In this document: one piece after another, positions 61,094-64,000 of the stretch
How positions within the stretch are numbered: the first letter of the stretch is position 1
How the letters are laid out: each line of letters begins with the position of its first letter
Assembly: GCA_964478025.1 (NCBI GenBank)
Contig: CAYZGK010000007.1
Coordinates: 13,260 to 77,259, forward strand
Direction: 5' to 3'
Source: UBA3700 sp964478025
GTDB taxonomy: Bacteria; Bacillota; Clostridia; Christensenellales; UBA3700
Length of the DNA stretch: 64,000 nucleotides
Made by a program: the position numbers and the translations under genes
Notes under the pieces: model-generated
Told to the model about the DNA's origin: nothing
Databases searched by the model: none
The model's input: only the letters and a program-made list of their open reading frames with translations

Positions 61094-61110
61094 TGTAATT
61101 ATTTTGTAAT
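61094..61110 (+). promoter_or_regulatory. WalR/PhoP-type direct repeat upstream of exported protein 2
   Basis: TGTAAT-TATTT-TGTAAT, the same architecture and flanks as upstream of the previous gene, about 42 bases before the start. Confidence 0.6.
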
Positions 61111-61151
61111 CTTATATATATTATATTATACGTAAATTAAAAGGAGAGAGT

Positions 61152-62675
61152 ATGACCATAAGAAGAAATTTACTACTTATATCACTTGTATGCTTTGCGG
61201 TAATATTAGCAGTATGTGCCTCTTCCTTTGTTTTTGCATTTGATGCACAAACAGCGGATTTTGGCGCAAATATTTCTTACATGTACAAGGAAGTTTATTT
61301 TACTTCTGCAACTTCATCATCTTCCTCAAAGCTTTCAGCAACATACAACGTTAGAACTTTAACAATAACAGTTAAAAACTTAGGTAGTAGTGGTAGAGGT
61401 GGTTCCTCATCATCTTCATCTGCAACTTTAACTTGTACAATTCATAATTCTTTTGATTATGTAGCTTACTACAATGGATATACAGAACAAAGTAATTCAA
61501 ATTCTAAAATTACATATACCGTAAGTGGATTAACAGATGGTTTCTCATTAAGTCCAAATGAAGATTTAACAGTAACAATAAAAGTTTCTGTATCATCAAG
61601 TAGTAGCGGCAAAGGTGGTTCATCTTCTAAACAATCAGGTACAATCGTTTTATATTTTGATTTCAAAGATAGCTATGAAGTAAAATCCGGTGAAACAGTT
61701 GATGAACTTATAGATAAAACAACAGAAAATGGTGGTCAAATTAAGTTAACCGAAGATACAACAATTAGTGCATTAGATATAACTGCAACCACATCAAATG
61801 ATATTGCTATAGATTTAAATGGATATAATTTAACTTGTACTGACTCAAAAGATGGTGGGTATGCTATAGAAGCTAAAGGTTCAACCAATATTACAATAAG
61901 AAATTCTCAACCAGCAACTGGAGAGTTTGTTTGTAATGAAATTGCAGTATATATTAACGCAAACTATTCTGGTACATTTACTCTAGATGGTGTTTCCGTT
62001 AAAACAACAGGAGACGTTGCTATAAGAAATGCTTCTACATCTAGCGGTAAATTATACGTTAAAAATAGTACAATTTATTCTGAGCAATGGGCTGGAATTA
62101 ATAACGTTGCTTCAGGAATACTTGAAATTGATGGCTCAACAATCTCCGGTAATAACTACGGCGTTAAAAATGATGGTGGCGGTACAGCTACTGTTAAGAA
62201 TAGTACAATTACACAAAGAGGAGATAATGCAGTTTCTTTATCTTACACAAGTATGGCTGGTGTGTATAATGCAAATAATAGTACATTAAATATTGAAAAT
62301 TGTACAGTTACTGGTGTATATCATGCAATGATGGTAGAAAGTGGTACAGTAAATATTTATTCTGGAACATATACAAATACAGATACAACGGATGAGGGTA
62401 ATGATACTCTAATACTCGTTGATGGTGGAACATTGAATATAAATAATGGTACATTTACATCAGCTTCAATAGATAACAAGGCTTTATATGCTAATGGTGG
62501 AAGTGCAAATGTAAATGGTGGAACGCTAGTTGGAACTTTAGCAAATACATCAGGAAGCATTGTTGTAAAGGGTGGAACATATCAAAGTGAAACTTATAGC
62601 AATTATTTAGCTGATGGATATAGTAGTTCAAGTACTGATAGTAGAGGCTATTATATAGTATCTTATAATAATTAA
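61152..62675 (+). CDS. Exported beta-helix protein of unknown function (paralogue 2)
   Basis: 507 residues. Residues 1-175 mirror the previous protein (signal segment ISLVCFAVILAVC ... VFAFDAQ, DFGANISYMYKE, TLTITVKN), with serine/glycine runs (GRGGSSSSSSA, SSSSGKGGSSS). From about 180 onward repeated turns form a right-handed parallel beta-helix of the pectate-lyase type: GYNLTCTDSKDGGYAI, STIYSEQWAGINNV, GTVNIYSGTYTNTD, GTLNINNGTFTSAS. It is likely a surface adhesin or polysaccharide-binding protein. No LPXTG motif or transmembrane tail is visible. Confidence 0.78.
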   Translation: MTIRRNLLLISLVCFAVILAVCASSFVFAFDAQTADFGANISYMYKEVYFTSATSSSSSKLSATYNVRTLTITVKNLGSSGRGGSSSSSSATLTCTIHNSFDYVAYYNGYTEQSNSNSKITYTVSGLTDGFSLSPNEDLTVTIKVSVSSSSSGKGGSSSKQSGTIVLYFDFKDSYEVKSGETVDELIDKTTENGGQIKLTEDTTISALDITATTSNDIAIDLNGYNLTCTDSKDGGYAIEAKGSTNITIRNSQPATGEFVCNEIAVYINANYSGTFTLDGVSVKTTGDVAIRNASTSSGKLYVKNSTIYSEQWAGINNVASGILEIDGSTISGNNYGVKNDGGGTATVKNSTITQRGDNAVSLSYTSMAGVYNANNSTLNIENCTVTGVYHAMMVESGTVNIYSGTYTNTDTTDEGNDTLILVDGGTLNINNGTFTSASIDNKALYANGGSANVNGGTLVGTLANTSGSIVVKGGTYQSETYSNYLADGYSSSSTDSRGYYIVSYNN

Positions 62676-62704
62676 TAATAATTATATATACATTATAAAT
62701 ATGT

Positions 62705-62734
62705 AAGTCATGTCTAAAAAGATATGACTTTTTT
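62705..62734 (+). terminator. Terminator after the beta-helix protein
   Basis: AAGTCAT (62705-62711) and ATGACTT (62724-62730) with a run of T. Confidence 0.8.
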
Positions 62735-62768
62735 AAACTTGTATGATATGATTTTTTAGAGGAAAAAT

Positions 62769-63842
62769 ATGGCAAAAAGAGTAGTAGTTGGCATGAGCGG
62801 CGGCGTAGATAGTTCTTTAACAGCAATGCTTTTAAAAGAGCAGGGCTATGATGTTATTGGATTATTTATGAGAAACTGGCATGAAACAGATGACTCAGGA
62901 TGCTGTACGGCCGATGAAGACTTCTATGATGTAAGACAAGTTTGTAATAAAATTGGCATTCCTTATTATAGTGTAGATTTTGCAGATTTATATTTTGATA
63001 ACGTCTTTAAGTTATTTATTGAAGAATATAAAAAAGGTAGAACTCCAAATCCTGATGTGCTTTGTAATAAAGAAATAAAATTTGGACCATTTTTAGATTA
63101 TGCCTTAACACTTGGGGCAGACTATATAGCTACAGGACACTATTGTAATGTAAGACATGATGGAGATAAACATTATTTAATAAAAGCTAAGGACCAAAAT
63201 AAAGATCAAACATATTTTTTAAATCAATTATCTTCAAAACAATTAGAAAAAGTTATGTTTCCTGTTGGAAATTTAGATAAACCAGAGGTTAGAGAACTTG
63301 CTAAAAAATATGGGCTATCTACTGCTGAGAAAAAAGATAGTACAGGCGTTTGCTTTATTGGAGAGAGAAACTTTAGAAAATTCTTAAGTGAGTATATCCC
63401 AATGAAAGATGGACCAATAATGGACTTAAAAGGCAATAGAGTTGGTACGCATCATGGTGTTTATTACTATACTATAGGCCAAAGAAAAGGACTAGGTATT
63501 GGAGGCGGCGGAAATGGAGAAGCCTGGTTTGTTGTTTCAAAAGATGTAATGAAAAACATTTTATATGTATCTCAAGGAGATCAATCTATGATTTACCATA
63601 AAAACCTTGAGTGCGATAAGTTTAACTATATTACATATAAGCCTTCAGAGAGTGAATTTAGATGTACAGTTAGAATTAGACATCGTCAACCAGAACAATT
63701 AGCCACTGCCTATATAAAGGGTGATGGATTAAAAATAACTTTTGATGAAAAACAAAGAGCTATAGCAGAGGGTCAATACGCAGTTGTGTATGTTGGTGAT
63801 GTGTGCCTTGGCGGTGGAGTAATTGAAAGGAAATATAATTAA
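62769..63842 (+). CDS. mnmA: tRNA-specific 2-thiouridylase MnmA
   Basis: Thiolates U34 of Lys, Glu and Gln tRNAs. 357 residues: PP-loop GMSGGVDSSLTAMLL (about residues 8-22), PNPDVLCNKEIKFGPF with the first catalytic Cys at about 98, DQTYFLNQL, and GVCFIGERNFRKFL with the second Cys near 196. HxxYYYTIGQRKGLGIGG and a C-terminal beta-barrel complete the protein. No adjacent iscS-type desulfurase. Confidence 0.97.
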   Translation: MAKRVVVGMSGGVDSSLTAMLLKEQGYDVIGLFMRNWHETDDSGCCTADEDFYDVRQVCNKIGIPYYSVDFADLYFDNVFKLFIEEYKKGRTPNPDVLCNKEIKFGPFLDYALTLGADYIATGHYCNVRHDGDKHYLIKAKDQNKDQTYFLNQLSSKQLEKVMFPVGNLDKPEVRELAKKYGLSTAEKKDSTGVCFIGERNFRKFLSEYIPMKDGPIMDLKGNRVGTHHGVYYYTIGQRKGLGIGGGGNGEAWFVVSKDVMKNILYVSQGDQSMIYHKNLECDKFNYITYKPSESEFRCTVRIRHRQPEQLATAYIKGDGLKITFDEKQRAIAEGQYAVVYVGDVCLGGGVIERKYN

Positions 63843-63917
63843 AATATGCAATATTTTTTGTATATTTGCGTTTAATCAAAATTTTAAAAATATTTTTTTT
63901 AAAACCTTAAATATTTG

Positions 63918-63946
63918 TTGACAGCAATTTTTCTCTATGGTAATAT
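63918..63946 (+). promoter_or_regulatory. Strong promoter, probably of an rRNA operon beginning beyond the window
   Basis: TTGACA (63918-63923), 17 bases, TAATAT (63941-63946). The following sequence (GGCTGTTTAGAAATAGGCAGCG and then ACCTTAAAAACTGAATAGAA at the edge) resembles the leaders that precede 16S rRNA in clostridia. Confidence 0.6.
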
Positions 63947-64000
63947 GTAAAGGCTGTTTAGAAATAGGCAGCGAAGATGTACCTTAAAAACTGAATAGAA

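Noticed and set aside
62491..62826. 111-codon - strand frame across the beta-helix gene end and mnmA start
   Set aside because: Tyr/Leu/His-rich shadow over a terminator and the start of mnmA.

Overview
The window reads as a chromosomal segment of a low-GC, strictly anaerobic Clostridia-like Firmicute. The evidence is AT-rich codon use, strong AAGGAGG-type ribosome binding sites, pyruvate:ferredoxin oxidoreductase, an indolepyruvate oxidoreductase/aryl-CoA ligase pair, rubrerythrin with a PerR-like repressor, an ECF transporter module, a type III glutamine synthetase and a ferredoxin-style three-gene glutamate synthase. No phage, insertion sequence or CRISPR array was found. A degraded gene at 5141-5614 and an accessory cassette at about 21130-23813 are the clearest non-core parts.

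Layout. 1-3142: end of iorB, paaK, a DtxR-type repressor and lysA. 3214-5012: tandem glycine riboswitch and the sodium:amino-acid symporter it controls. 5141-5614: a pseudogene with two A-tract frameshifts and a nonsense codon. 5710-17933: guaB of the Tritrichomonas-like type, then a ZTP riboswitch and a compact purine operon purE-F-M-N-O-(AICAR formyltransferase)-D-L. 17967-21125: CsoR operator, csoR, copA and small copper-binding domains. 21309-23813: xre regulator with a repeat operator, a structured RNA element, a DUF4417 gene and two tightly coupled unknown genes. 23810-26383 (-): zinc/cadmium P-type ATPase, separate HMA protein and CadC-like ArsR repressor. 26457-27782: PHP protein and a DinJ/Doc toxin-antitoxin pair. 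27976-29574 (-): pyrG.

29596-39102 is the most interesting part, a nitrogen-assimilation cluster: glutamate synthase (three genes, - strand), type III glutamine synthetase, asparagine synthetase, a glutamine-synthetase-like protein that has lost most catalytic residues, and an ANTAR RNA-binding regulator whose receiver domain lacks the phosphoacceptor. The transcripts of glutamate synthase, GSIII and asnB each start with a short leader. In each leader a small hairpin with a CAAnGG loop overlaps the 5' arm of an intrinsic terminator. I propose a self-contained glutamine-responsive antitermination system in which a GS-derived pseudoenzyme may act as sensor for the ANTAR protein.

39095-52137: ispE, prs, a metallo-hydrolase, rho, a GH36-type glycosidase (-), perR-rbr, a DUF1846 gene, an MFS transporter, a membrane-anchored ComEC-like hydrolase and an amino-acid-kinase-family gene. 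52263-64000: nifJ (-), ecfA1-ecfA2-ecfT-truA, rplM-rpsI, two paralogous exported proteins each preceded by a WalR/PhoP-type direct repeat, mnmA, and at the very end a strong promoter that looks like the start of an rRNA operon lying just outside the window.

Functional assignments come from motifs and family resemblance read by eye. No database search was run.
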